NCBI GenBank assembly: GCA_017475805.1
Contig: JAFVEW010000122.1
Location: 1 to 14,394, forward strand
Direction: 5' to 3'
DNA: 14,394 nt
Origin: Synergistaceae bacterium
GTDB taxonomy: Bacteria > Synergistota > Synergistia > Synergistales > Aminobacteriaceae
Shown: piece by piece, positions 3,790 to 12,479 of the stretch
How positions within the stretch are numbered: the first letter of the stretch is position 1
Layout of the letters: each line of letters opens with the position of its first letter
Program-made: the position numbers and the translations under genes
Notes under the pieces: model-generated
What the model saw: only the letters and a program-made list of their open reading frames with translations
Told to the model about the DNA's origin: nothing
The model's database searches: none

Positions 3790-6042
3790 ATGTCTGAATC
3801 TGATAAATGTAAATATAACGTTACGGGAATGTCATGCGCGGCTTGCAGTGCCCGTGTCGAAAGAGTCGTGAAAAAAGTTCATGGCGTCGAGTCTTGCGCT
3901 GTGAGCTTATTGACAAATTCAATGACCGTTGAAGGCTCGGCGGATTCGTCTGCAATAATAGCGGCTGTCGAAAAAGCAGGTTACGGAGCTTCACTTCAAG
4001 TTAGGAATGAGGAGTTAGGGGTGAGGAGTGAAACATCAAAAGAAGATGCTCTTGAAGATAAAGAGACTCCTGTTCTTAAAAAAAGATTATTTTCTTCGTT
4101 AATATTTTTGATTATTCTCATGTATTTTTCGATGGGACATATGATTAACTTGCCCTTGCCGGAATTTTTTGAAAATAATCATGTCGCTGTCGGACTCGCT
4201 GAGTTATTATTAGCCGGAATAATAATGGTAATAAATCAAAAATTTTTTATTTCAGGTTTTTCGAGTTTAATTCTGCTTGCCCCTAACATGGATACTCTCG
4301 TTGCTGTCGGAGCTTCGGCTTCTTTCGCTTGGAGTGTCTTTGTTTTATTTGCTATGACCGTTCCTCACGCAGGTAAGTATGCGATGAGTGATTTCTATTT
4401 TGAGAGTGCAGGAATGATTTTGACTTTAATAACCGTCGGCAAAATGTTAGAGGCCCGCTCGAAAGGTAAAACGACCGATGCAATTAAAAGTTTAATGAAA
4501 CTCGCTCCAAAGACCGCTAATTTAGTTCGAGGCGATAAAGAAATCACTGTGCCGATTGAACAAGTTAAGCGCGGCGATGTTTTTGTAATTCGTCCGGGCG
4601 AGAATATTCCCGTTGACGGTCTTGTCATTGAAGGTACAAGCGCAGTGAACGAATCAGATTTGACCGGCGAGAGTATTCCAGTTGATAAAGCAGCGGGCGA
4701 TTCAGTTTCAGCAGCAACGTTAAATCAATCGGGCTTCTTAAAATGTGAAGCGACTCGCGTTGGACAAGATACGACTTTATCTCAAATTATTAAAATGGTA
4801 AGCGACGCCGCCGCAAGTAAAGCTCCAGTTGCTAAGACTGCCGATAAAGTTTGCGGAATTTTTGTTCCGTCAGTGATTTTAATTGCGATTTTAGTCGTAA
4901 TAGGCTGGCTTATAGCAGGAAAATCATTCGGCGACGCTTTGTCTTACGGAATCGCAGTTTTAGTCATAAGCTGTCCTTGTGCACTTGGCCTCGCTACTCC
5001 TGCGGCTATCATGGTCGGGAGCGGAGTCGGAGCTAAAAACGGAATTTTATTCAAGACTGCCGCGTCTTTAGAGCAAACAGGAAAAATAAAAATCGCTGCT
5101 CTCGATAAGACAGGGACAATAACAAGCGGCGAGCCTGAAGTTACGAATTTAATCACAGCTCCTCATGTTAGACCCGAAGAATTAATCGCGGCGGCTTGTT
5201 CCCTCGAAGCTAAGAGCGAACACCCGCTTGCAAAAGCTATCGTGGAATACGCGAAAGAAAATAATATTCAGCCTGATGACATTAAAAATTTCAGTGCAAT
5301 TCCCGGCAACGGTTTGAAAGGCGTTATAGCTGATGACGAAATCGAATTGACGGGCGGCAGCGTTAAATTTATAAAAGAAAATTTCAAAGTCGCTGATTAT
5401 TTCGTCAAACAAACCGACGAATTAGCAGAGCAGGGTAAAACGCCTTTAATGTTTGTTCGCGGCACAAAACTTTTAGGAGCTATAGCCGTCGCTGATGTTA
5501 TTAAACCTGACAGTAAGGACGCTATCTCAGAGCTTCAAAAAATGGGAATAAGGGTCGTCATGCTCACGGGCGATAATGAGCAGACAGCTAAGGCAATCGC
5601 AGAAGAAGCAGGTGCTGATGAAGTTATAGCTGGAGTTTTGCCGGACGGTAAAGAAAACACTATCCGCGAACTTCAAGCGAGAAATAATTTCAAAGTTGCT
5701 ATGGTCGGCGACGGAATTAACGACGCCCCGGCTTTAACTCGCGCTGATACAGGCATAGCGATAGGAGCAGGGACTGATATTGCCATTGATGCTGCTGACG
5801 TTGTTTTAATGAAAAGCAGTTTGAAAGACGTCCCGGCGGCTGTGAAGTTGAGCCGCGCCGTTTTGCGGAACATTCATGAAAATTTATTCTGGGCTTTTAT
5901 TTATAATGTCATAGGAATTCCTTTAGCGGCAGGCTTATGGGGCTGGAAACTTGATCCGATGTTCGGAGCTGCGGCGATGAGTCTTTCAAGTTTCTGTGTC
6001 GTTACGAACGCATTAAGATTAAATCTTTTGAAATTAAAATAA
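3790..6042 (+). CDS. copA: Cu(+)-exporting P1B-type ATPase
   Basis: Pumps cuprous ion out of the cytoplasm at the cost of ATP, an inner-membrane protein for copper tolerance. One N-terminal heavy-metal-associated domain carries GMSCAAC (Cys16, Cys19). Membrane segments follow from about residue 100, with the transport motif CPC at 395-397. Cytoplasmic machinery: TGES (292-295) in the actuator domain, phosphorylated Asp439 in DKTGT, SEHPL (476-480) in the nucleotide-binding domain, GDGINDAP (640-647). Tyr705-Asn706 and Met730-Ser731 with Ser733 in the last helices match the Cu(+) subclass. At 750 residues it is normal length. Residues 71-82, between the metal-binding domain and the first helix, are encoded by a short dispersed repeat and look like an in-frame insertion in a tolerant linker. 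No copper chaperone or regulator lies beside it. The Ag(+)/Cu(+) distinction cannot be made. Confidence 0.95.
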   Translation: MSESDKCKYNVTGMSCAACSARVERVVKKVHGVESCAVSLLTNSMTVEGSADSSAIIAAVEKAGYGASLQVRNEELGVRSETSKEDALEDKETPVLKKRLFSSLIFLIILMYFSMGHMINLPLPEFFENNHVAVGLAELLLAGIIMVINQKFFISGFSSLILLAPNMDTLVAVGASASFAWSVFVLFAMTVPHAGKYAMSDFYFESAGMILTLITVGKMLEARSKGKTTDAIKSLMKLAPKTANLVRGDKEITVPIEQVKRGDVFVIRPGENIPVDGLVIEGTSAVNESDLTGESIPVDKAAGDSVSAATLNQSGFLKCEATRVGQDTTLSQIIKMVSDAAASKAPVAKTADKVCGIFVPSVILIAILVVIGWLIAGKSFGDALSYGIAVLVISCPCALGLATPAAIMVGSGVGAKNGILFKTAASLEQTGKIKIAALDKTGTITSGEPEVTNLITAPHVRPEELIAAACSLEAKSEHPLAKAIVEYAKENNIQPDDIKNFSAIPGNGLKGVIADDEIELTGGSVKFIKENFKVADYFVKQTDELAEQGKTPLMFVRGTKLLGAIAVADVIKPDSKDAISELQKMGIRVVMLTGDNEQTAKAIAEEAGADEVIAGVLPDGKENTIRELQARNNFKVAMVGDGINDAPALTRADTGIAIGAGTDIAIDAADVVLMKSSLKDVPAAVKLSRAVLRNIHENLFWAFIYNVIGIPLAAGLWGWKLDPMFGAAAMSLSSFCVVTNALRLNLLKLK
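4000..4031 (+). repeat. Dispersed short repeat inserted in frame in copA
   Basis: Reads GTTAGGAATGAGGAG followed by TTAGGGGTGAGGAGTGA and is translated as VRNEELGVRSE. It closely resembles the noncoding copy at 2321-2350. Confidence 0.6.
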
Positions 6043-6045
6043 TTT

Positions 6046-6090
6046 CTTAATCTCCTAATTCTTACTCTCTAACTCCTTCTTAGAATTAAT
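6046..6090 (-). repeat. Weak copy of the purine-rich repeat between copA and tolC
   Basis: The minus strand contains AAGGAGTTAGAGAG and GAATTAGGAGA, matching the repeat at 2321-2350 only partly. TAATTCT (6056-6062) and AGAATTA (6082-6088) also form an inverted repeat, without a T-run, so it is a poor terminator. Confidence 0.35.
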
Positions 6091-6091
6091 G

Positions 6092-6097
6092 TATAAT
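6092..6097 (+). promoter_or_regulatory. Probable -10 of the tolC-mnmE gene run
   Basis: TATAAT 43 bases before the ATG at 6141, followed by the Shine-Dalgarno AGAAGGAG. The -35 is poor. It is the only promoter-like site I see upstream of the packed genes to 12466. Confidence 0.42.
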
Positions 6098-6140
6098 TAC
6101 GAGAAATTTCAAGATAGCATTTTTTAGAAGGAGTTTTTTC

Positions 6141-7541
6141 ATGAAAATCCCGCAATATAAAATTTTTTGCTTAATGTTAATAATTTCGGCTATGTCGATT
6201 GAGCCTGCTTATGCTCGCGTTTCAATGACTTTGCCGCAGTATATTCAAGAAATTTTATTAAATAATCATTCTTTGAAAGCAAGCGTTAAAAACGTCGAAG
6301 CCGATTATTATTCTGTCTTAGCTTCCGTAGGTTATCAACGGCCGTCGACTTCAGCATCATCATCATTTTCTTATGCTACGCGACAAGCAACGGAAGATAA
6401 CGTAACGGCCGGAAATTTAGCTTTGAGGCTTTCACAACGAATTGATATTTCAGGAAGTTATAAATTAGACGAACAGCAAAATATTTTAGGCTATGAAGTT
6501 TCACGCGCTAATTTTGACAACACTGTTAATACCTTAATCGCAGCCGCCGAAGAAACTTGGTGGTCGGCAGTTCTTGCTCGCGAAAATGTTAAACTTCAAA
6601 GAGAAATTCTCACACAGCGCAGTGAAAATCATAGAATTACAATGGAAAAATATAATCAGGAATTAGTCCCGCGACTTGATATAGTCCGAAGCGATGCACA
6701 AGTTGTTGAAGCCGGAAGTCTCGTTAAGAACGCCGAGACAACTTATCTGAATTTATTAGCAGAGCTTTCATTAATGGCTGGCGGTCTTGATGTCGAGCCC
6801 GTTGAGGCAGAATTACAAGTCCCTGTATTCGATGTCGCGCTGAATTTCGATGATGCTCTTGAATATCGTCCTGATGTAAAAGCGGCAAAATTAAATTTAG
6901 AACGCGCAAAACTCGTTAAAAAACTCACAGCGAAAGGGCTTTCACCGACGCTTGATTTTGCTTTTCAGTTTACTCCGTGGTCTGACCCTGAAGCCTTCAC
7001 AACGCCTAATAGTAAACAGGCCGGAGCATCTTTGACTTTAACTTTGCCGATAACTGACGGGAACACTACAAAATATAAAGTCATGAACACTGAGCGATTA
7101 ATTCAGGCTGCCGAAGCTAATCTTAAAGGACTTGAAGAATCGACGCGCCGTGATATTACTGTAGCGATTAATAACTGGCGAAACGCTGCTGCTGCTGAAC
7201 AAGATAAAAAAATTCAGGTTGAACGTTCCGAAGAAGAATTAAAAATCACTGAATTAATGTATAACGAAGGCATGGGAGCACAGATCGATTTAATCAACGC
7301 TCAGACAGCTTATCAGGCAGTCAAAACAGAATATCTCGATGCCGTCAAAAATATGTACGTTGCTCTCGTAGCGTTAAGAAAAGCTATCGGTGATTATTCT
7401 CCCGACGAGGACGGAACTTGGCGCGAAGCTGTCCAGCGTTACGGAAAAGGCAATGAGATTTTAGGCGAGCCCGGATTAAAGACTCTCCGGACTGACATGA
7501 AAAAGCTCAAGGCCAAGAACTCTAAGAAAGATAAAAATTAA
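6141..7541 (+). CDS. TolC-family outer-membrane efflux protein
   Basis: Outer-membrane channel of a tripartite efflux or type I secretion system, a trimer that crosses the outer membrane and reaches into the periplasm. A signal peptide (residues 1-25, ending EPAYA) is followed by two repeated OEP domains of long amphipathic helices, roughly 30-210 and 235-420, with typical phrases such as NAAAAEQDKKIQVERSEEEL and YNEGMGAQIDLINAQTAYQ. Length (466) is usual. The C-terminal tail is lysine-rich. No membrane-fusion protein or inner-membrane pump lies alongside, so the partner is elsewhere; the nearby copper ATPase is not a normal TolC partner. The lytic transglycosylase starts three bases after the stop, which suggests translational coupling. 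Its presence shows a diderm envelope. Confidence 0.9.
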   Translation: MKIPQYKIFCLMLIISAMSIEPAYARVSMTLPQYIQEILLNNHSLKASVKNVEADYYSVLASVGYQRPSTSASSSFSYATRQATEDNVTAGNLALRLSQRIDISGSYKLDEQQNILGYEVSRANFDNTVNTLIAAAEETWWSAVLARENVKLQREILTQRSENHRITMEKYNQELVPRLDIVRSDAQVVEAGSLVKNAETTYLNLLAELSLMAGGLDVEPVEAELQVPVFDVALNFDDALEYRPDVKAAKLNLERAKLVKKLTAKGLSPTLDFAFQFTPWSDPEAFTTPNSKQAGASLTLTLPITDGNTTKYKVMNTERLIQAAEANLKGLEESTRRDITVAINNWRNAAAAEQDKKIQVERSEEELKITELMYNEGMGAQIDLINAQTAYQAVKTEYLDAVKNMYVALVALRKAIGDYSPDEDGTWREAVQRYGKGNEILGEPGLKTLRTDMKKLKAKNSKKDKN

Positions 7542-7544
7542 AAT

Positions 7545-8102
7545 ATGAAAAGACTCGCTCTGAAACGAAAATTTTTATTTGCTCTGCTATTGATATTAAT
7601 CTTAGCGTATGCCGCCGAAGCTGCAACTTCAAAGGCCGATAATATCGCGAATTTATTTACGCGGGTTAATCCGTCATTGACTGCGAAAAAAGCTCAAGAT
7701 TACGCGGCTATCATCATTCAAGCTGGTGAAAAATTCAAGCAAGACCCTTATGTTATCGCGGCTTTAATCGTTCACGAATCGACAGTTAATAATAAAGCTG
7801 TATCAAAAGGCGGCGACTACGGCTTGATGCAAATCCGCTGGAAAGTTCACGCTAAGGCGATAAAGCAGAGATTTCCTAAAGTAAAGAAATCGAGCTATAT
7901 GTTTGACGCAAGGACTAATATTTTTTACGGCACTTAGATTTTCTCAGACTGATTTAAGAAAGCAGGAGGAAATTGTCAGTGCGGCGTTTCACGTTACAGC
8001 GCGGGCAACAAGAAATTAGTTAATAAAGTTACAGCTACAGTAAATGAACTAAACAACAGTGCTAAGAAAAAAGTTACGCCCAAGAACAAAAAGAAAAAAT
8101 AA
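7545..8102 (+). pseudogene. Lytic transglycosylase (SLT domain) interrupted by TAG and TGA
   Basis: A secreted peptidoglycan-cleaving enzyme by family. A signal peptide (1-26) precedes an SLT domain with catalytic Glu78 in LIVHEST, then GGDYGLMQI (89-97), then DARTNIFYGT (121-130). After this comes TAG (7935-7937), four codons (IFSD), and TGA (7950-7952). The same frame then continues with FKKAGGN, GVSRYSAGNKKLV and a lysine-rich end, stopping at TAA 8100-8102. Homologues usually read YGTK...LxxAGGN...RYSGGN here, so the sequence beyond the stops is the true C-terminus and no frameshift occurred. Each stop is one substitution from a plausible codon (AAG or AAA; TGC or TGT). TAG and TGA end other genes in the window, so the code is not altered. 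As read, the product is a 130-residue protein lacking the end of the fold, probably inactive. Confidence 0.8.
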
Positions 8103-8118
8103 AGGAGAATTAGTCAGC

Positions 8119-9264
8119 ATGAAAAAAATTTGTTTTAGTTTAATAATTTTGCTTACGTTTTGCGGAGCAGCTTCGGCTCATATAATTTATACAACTGAAG
8201 CAGGAAGTTTAGGTCTTATCAGTGTTAGCAACGAAACAAGTTCAGAACTATCCGGTATTGAATACAATGGTGGTAACGGCTCTGTCGTTGCGTCATACTG
8301 GGAAAATAACACTTCTAATGGCGCAGGAAATTCAAAAATAATTTTGATAACTCCTACCGAAGATACAACACTTTCAGGTGATACGGCTGTAAGATTTTCT
8401 TCGTCTGAAACGCTTTCATCACCGATTGATGATGATCCGATAGTTTTAGAAGGTTCTTATGGCACGCCTATTATTTGCGGAACTAACAGCGGCGGGAGTT
8501 TATATCTTGCTACAGGAGCTTCGCTGCGAGAATATAAAACTTCAGATTTTAGGTTTTATAACACTTACACTTATTTAAGCGATGATCTTGTACCGAGCCC
8601 AGAAATAAAAGCAGTTACAAAAAACGATTCTCGCGTTTATGTCCTTGTTGCTCTGAACAATAATATTTCTAATGACATAGTTGTAACACTCGACGGAACA
8701 TTAAATCCCAAATCAGAATATTCAGGGAAATGGGAAGTTTCAACTTCAAAAAATACTTATACAATGAATTTTATCAGCGACTCGCGAATAGTAGTCGGTG
8801 CTGACGACGGAGTTTATAGGGTAACAAATGCTTTGACAGCTTCATTAGTATCGTCTGACTATCCAGTCGTAGCAATTCAAAAAGACACTGGTAAGGGCTT
8901 TTATTACATCACTCAATCTGAAACAGAAGGCGGAAAAACAAATTCGCTTTACCATTACACTACGACAGATACCAATCCGTCAGCTTTACTCACGGCCACA
9001 GGCGACGGCGCACAGCTTGTAAAAGATTCAAAATACAATGTTTTAGGCGTCATGATTGGCGAGCAAATTACGCTTGTAAATATGGAAGATGACTCGTTTA
9101 TACAAACATATTCATCAACAAATTTAAGCGGCAAGCCCATAAGTATCGCGGCGTCTTCAACGTCGGGAAACTCTGCTGATACAAGCAGCGGCTGTATGAT
9201 CGGCGGCGCAGGTTTAGCAATGATGGCCGCTTTATTAGCATCGTTAAAGTATAAAAGGGCGTGA
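8119..9264 (+). CDS. Secreted protein with Synergist-CTERM-like sorting tail
   Basis: A 381-residue exported protein of unknown function. A signal peptide (1-20, ending GAASA) precedes a long beta-rich, Ser/Thr/Asn/Gly-rich body without cysteine pairs or a catalytic motif I recognise; repeated short strands could form a propeller-like fold, but I cannot assign one. The C-terminus (356-381) has SSGC, a hydrophobic segment (about GGAGLAMMAALLASL) and a basic end KYKRA: the layout of the Synergist-CTERM sorting domain (TIGR04564), in which a Gly-Cys precedes the membrane segment and the protein is probably cut and anchored by a dedicated enzyme. The start at 8119 is chosen because AAAGGAG lies 11 bases upstream and a good signal peptide begins there; an upstream in-frame ATG at 8059 lies within the preceding pseudogene. 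Confidence 0.82.
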   Translation: MKKICFSLIILLTFCGAASAHIIYTTEAGSLGLISVSNETSSELSGIEYNGGNGSVVASYWENNTSNGAGNSKIILITPTEDTTLSGDTAVRFSSSETLSSPIDDDPIVLEGSYGTPIICGTNSGGSLYLATGASLREYKTSDFRFYNTYTYLSDDLVPSPEIKAVTKNDSRVYVLVALNNNISNDIVVTLDGTLNPKSEYSGKWEVSTSKNTYTMNFISDSRIVVGADDGVYRVTNALTASLVSSDYPVVAIQKDTGKGFYYITQSETEGGKTNSLYHYTTTDTNPSALLTATGDGAQLVKDSKYNVLGVMIGEQITLVNMEDDSFIQTYSSTNLSGKPISIAASSTSGNSADTSSGCMIGGAGLAMMAALLASLKYKRA

Positions 9265-9269
9265 AATTT

Positions 9270-9881
9270 ATGACACACAAAAATAAAATTATCACAATAG
9301 GCCGTGAATTTGGCTCAGGAGGCCGCGAGTTTGGAAGGAAATTAGCTGAATTAATCGGCTTCCCTTACTATGACCGCGAAATAATAATCGAAATTTCAAA
9401 ACGTACCTCTTTATCAGAAAAATATGTTCAGAATATCGCTGAACATAAGCCGATTATTCCGTTCCCAATTCATACGGGCAGGACGTTTTTTGCTGTAATG
9501 CCTGACTATGGTCAATCGGTGCAGGCTGAACAACATACTATAATTCGCGAGCTTGCGGCAAGTTCAAATTGTGTAATTGTCGGGCGCGGAGCTGATTATA
9601 TTTTACGTGAGTCAAAACCTTTCAGAATTTTTGTATATTCTGATTTAGAAAGCAAAATTAAACGCTGTCGTGAAAATCAAAGCAAAGACTATGAACACGA
9701 CGAAATGAATGATAAAGAGCTTGCGAAAAGAATCGAGCAGATTAATAAATCTCGTGCGGATTATTACGAGTTTTATACCGGGCAAAAATGGGGCGACAAA
9801 TTAAATTATGATCTTTGTGTAAATACAAATTTTGTTTCGCCTCAAAAATTAGCGGAAGCTGTTAAAAACTTAATTTCTTAA
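9270..9881 (+). CDS. Cytidylate kinase-like family protein
   Basis: A P-loop nucleotide kinase of the cytidylate-kinase-like family (PF13189), distinct from the essential Cmk. The N-terminal KIITIGREFGSGGREFGRKLA gives the phosphate-binding loop at residues 11-19, then PYYDREII, and near 120-170 a basic region (RCREN...KRIEQINKSRADYY) that matches the LID of the family. Members are annotated as probable (d)CMP kinases, but the substrate is rarely tested. I choose ATG 9270 (203 residues), with AAAAGGG 10 bases upstream; a GTG at 9261 overlapping the previous stop is possible but has its Shine-Dalgarno too close. Co-directional between the sorted surface protein and the tRNA-nucleotidyltransferase-like gene. 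Confidence 0.85.
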   Translation: MTHKNKIITIGREFGSGGREFGRKLAELIGFPYYDREIIIEISKRTSLSEKYVQNIAEHKPIIPFPIHTGRTFFAVMPDYGQSVQAEQHTIIRELAASSNCVIVGRGADYILRESKPFRIFVYSDLESKIKRCRENQSKDYEHDEMNDKELAKRIEQINKSRADYYEFYTGQKWGDKLNYDLCVNTNFVSPQKLAEAVKNLIS

Positions 9882-9903
9882 ATTAATCAAAGGAGATGAA
9901 CCT

Positions 9904-11169
9904 ATGCGTAATTATCTTGATGTTCTCCAAAAAATCGAAGAAACAAAAGCAAAGGCTTGGCTCGTCGGCGATACAGTCCGAATGATTCAAATGGGTATTC
10001 AGCCCGAATTAATCACGCTTGCAATCGATTCTGACGATATGTATAGCGTAGCTCTCGCGCTTGGTACAGGAACGGTCGATGCAAGAGGTCCTTATCCGGC
10101 CTTGCGCGGTGAACTTTTAGGCGTTCCGTTCAGAGCTTTTAGTCTTAGAGGCGCGACAATCGAGGACGATTTAGCCTGCAGAGATTTAAGCATTGAAGCT
10201 ATTGCAATTCGCAGCGACGGCGGTATTGTTGACCCGTTCGGCGGACGTTTTGACATTCGTAACAGAGTAATAAGACTGACGGGCGATAATGTTGACCTAA
10301 TCAACGATGACCCATTAAGAATCTTGCGAATGTTGAGATTTTCAGCCGAGTTAGAAATGGATATTTTCTGGAAAACTCAAAGCGACGTCCGAGAATTTTT
10401 ATCTGAACATGCTGAAAGAATGTCTGAAATCCCTGCTGAACGCTGGGGACGCGAAATTATGAAAGGCATAACCCGAAGGCCATACAAATTTATTAGGCTT
10501 TGTGACTCTTACCATTTAATTCCGTTCTTCCTGAAAGAATTAGAAGACCTTAAGAGCGACAAAAGACTCTATGAACATGTTTTGAAGGTCTTAGGCGTCA
10601 TTGAAAACAAACTCGATACTACTAAAATTATGCAGAGCGACGCATTTGTATTAGCCGGGCTTCTTGGTAATATCGGCACAAAAACTTTAGACGGCCGCGA
10701 CAGAAATAAATTCACGGACAGGCTCGTTAATGAATATCTAACGCGCTGGAATGTCAATTCAGGAACTATTGATGAGGTTATTGCAATCATCAATCGCTAC
10801 AAAGATTTTTACAAACCCGTTACCGAGTTAGAATTTTGCAGAGACGTCCTTGAATATTCGGAAGAGGCTATAGAAGTTGCGTTAGAGTTCGCTAAATGCG
10901 TTGTCGAATCGGAAAACAAGGTCGAAAAATACAGCGAAGTTCTTGAAGATAACACTTGGAATTTGAATCAAGTCTTGAGACGCTTTAATAACGTCAGACT
11001 TCAAACCGAAGGCTCAGATCGTTACATGACAGGCCGCGAAGTCATGGCTCTTTTGAACATGAAGCCGGGCCGCCGCGTCGGTGAGTTGTTAGAAGGACTC
11101 GACTTAGCAGTTGGAACAGGAAAAGTCAGCAATCGCGCAGGAGCAGAGGCTTGGTTGAAAGCACAATAG
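9904..11169 (+). CDS. CCA-adding enzyme/poly(A) polymerase homologue lacking the catalytic DxD
   Basis: A class II tRNA nucleotidyltransferase/poly(A) polymerase fold by sequence: a head domain, then DPFGGRFDIRNRVIRLTGD (about 113-131), NDDPLRILRMLRF (about 135-147) and AERWGREI (about 179-186), with an alpha-helical body to 421. Canonical members have VGGAVRDLLLG....DIDxAT at the start. Here the aligned segment (21-42) reads VGDTVRMIQMG then IQPELITLAID: the two metal-binding aspartates are Leu36 and Thr38, and the GG and RD of the flexible loop are altered. The third carboxylate survives (Asp94 in CRDLSIEA), but the usual RRDFTINA is degraded. The frame is intact and of normal length, so this is a maintained protein, probably without nucleotidyl transfer activity; an RNA-binding or regulatory role is a guess. 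Good Shine-Dalgarno AAAGGAG. Overlaps mnmE by 19 bases. Confidence 0.85.
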   Translation: MRNYLDVLQKIEETKAKAWLVGDTVRMIQMGIQPELITLAIDSDDMYSVALALGTGTVDARGPYPALRGELLGVPFRAFSLRGATIEDDLACRDLSIEAIAIRSDGGIVDPFGGRFDIRNRVIRLTGDNVDLINDDPLRILRMLRFSAELEMDIFWKTQSDVREFLSEHAERMSEIPAERWGREIMKGITRRPYKFIRLCDSYHLIPFFLKELEDLKSDKRLYEHVLKVLGVIENKLDTTKIMQSDAFVLAGLLGNIGTKTLDGRDRNKFTDRLVNEYLTRWNVNSGTIDEVIAIINRYKDFYKPVTELEFCRDVLEYSEEAIEVALEFAKCVVESENKVEKYSEVLEDNTWNLNQVLRRFNNVRLQTEGSDRYMTGREVMALLNMKPGRRVGELLEGLDLAVGTGKVSNRAGAEAWLKAQ

Positions 11170-12466
11170 CAGCAATTTCGACGGCACTCGGCGAGGGAGG
11201 CATAGCGATAATCAGGGTCTCCGGTGCTGAGGCCGTCAATATTTCTACAAAAATTTTGATATTCCTGGCAAGCTATATTTAACAAATTTAATAGACGATG
11301 ACGGGAATATTTTAGACCGCGTCTTAGCCGTTCATTTCGCAGGGCCTAAAAGCTATACTGGCGAAGATATTTTTGAAATTCATACTCACGGCGGAATTTT
11401 TATAGCGCGCTTATGCCTTGAACTTTTGATTAAAAACGGTGCGGAATTAGCTCAACCCGGCGAATTTACACGCAGAGCATTTGCAAACGGACGGATCGAT
11501 TTATCACAGGCCGAAGGAGTTTTAGGAATAATAAAAGCTCAAAGCCTCGAAGCCCTCAAAGCATCAGCAAGGACTTTAAGCGGCGGACTTTCTGAGAAAA
11601 TCCAAGAAATTCACGCGAAAATCTTAAACGTTCAGGCTAATTTTGAAATTAATTTAGATTTCCCGGAAGGCGAAATTTTTAACTCAAACTTCAACGCGGC
11701 GAGCGAAATTTCAAAAATTAAGGACGAACTTGAAAATCTTTTGTCGCGCTGTGAAGCAGGAATGATTTTTAATAACGGCGTCAAAATCACAATCGCAGGC
11801 CGTCCTAACGTTGGTAAATCTTCGCTGCTGAATGCAATTTTAGAGAAAAATCGAGCAATCGTTACAGAAATTCCAGGCACTACTCGCGATATTATCAGCG
11901 AAAAAATTTTGATTAATTCTCTGCCTGTGATTCTTTCAGACACTGCGGGACTTCGCGACACTGAAAATATTATCGAGGCCGAAGGAATTAAACTCGCTAT
12001 GACATCAGCGAATGAAAGTGATTTATGTTTGTTTGTAATCGACGGCTCGGAAAAAATTTCAGATAATGAATTAAATTTTATAAATTCGCTTGACGATCGC
12101 GTTATCGTTGTAATTAATAAATCGGACTTAAAACAGGCTCAAGATTTTAATTTTGCGTCTCAGGTTCATGTCTCTGCAAAAAATCAAACGGGCATTGAAG
12201 AATTAAAATCAGCTATTTTCAACAAAGCTATAAAAAATCCGTCTTTAGACGGCGAACTTAACGCTTCAGCGGCACAACTTAAGGACATTCGCGAGAGTCT
12301 TGAACTCATAAGCGATGCCTACGAACTCGCAAGCAAGGACTCAGAGCCTGACATTATAGCGGGTTTACTTAATGACGCGAGAGTAACTTTAATGCGCGTG
12401 CTTGGCTTGGACGTTGGCGACGAACTTTTAGATTTTATGTTTAATCGATTCTGCGTTGGTAAATAA
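11151..12466 (+). pseudogene. mnmE: tRNA modification GTPase MnmE with a one-base frameshift
   Basis: MnmE, with MnmG, installs the cmnm5 group on wobble uridine of certain tRNAs. The likely start is TTG 11151, seven bases after AGGAG and inside the end of the previous gene; it gives MVESTIAAISTALGEGGIAI, a typical N-terminus. The frame hits TAA at 11280-11282 after 43 codons. One extra base in the A5T4 run at 11249-11257 would restore TKIFDIPGKLYLTN and continue through SYTGEDIFEIHTHGG, the formate/THF-binding region, the G domain (GRPNVGKS near 11798-11821, DTAGLRDT near 11939-11962, NKSD near 12116-12127) and the conserved C-terminal FCVGK with its cysteine. Everything else is intact, so the loss is very recent or the lesion is a homopolymer sequencing error. 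As read, only an N-terminally truncated product could be made. Confidence 0.88.
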
Positions 12467-12479
12467 AATTAATTTTTTA

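Noticed and set aside
7935..7952. Selenocysteine or pyrrolysine recoding of TGA and TAG in the transglycosylase
   Set aside because: TAG and TGA end other genes here, no reason exists for either residue in this family, and I see no clear SECIS-like hairpin directly after the TGA.
8059..8118. Extended N-terminus of the Synergist-CTERM protein from ATG 8059
   Set aside because: The added 20 residues are the out-of-frame tail of the preceding pseudogene, and the Shine-Dalgarno at 8101-8107 fits the start at 8119.
11245..11262. Programmed -1 ribosomal frameshift in mnmE
   Set aside because: The codons ACA AAA ATT TTG do not form a standard slippery heptamer, and mnmE is not known to need one; an indel is simpler.
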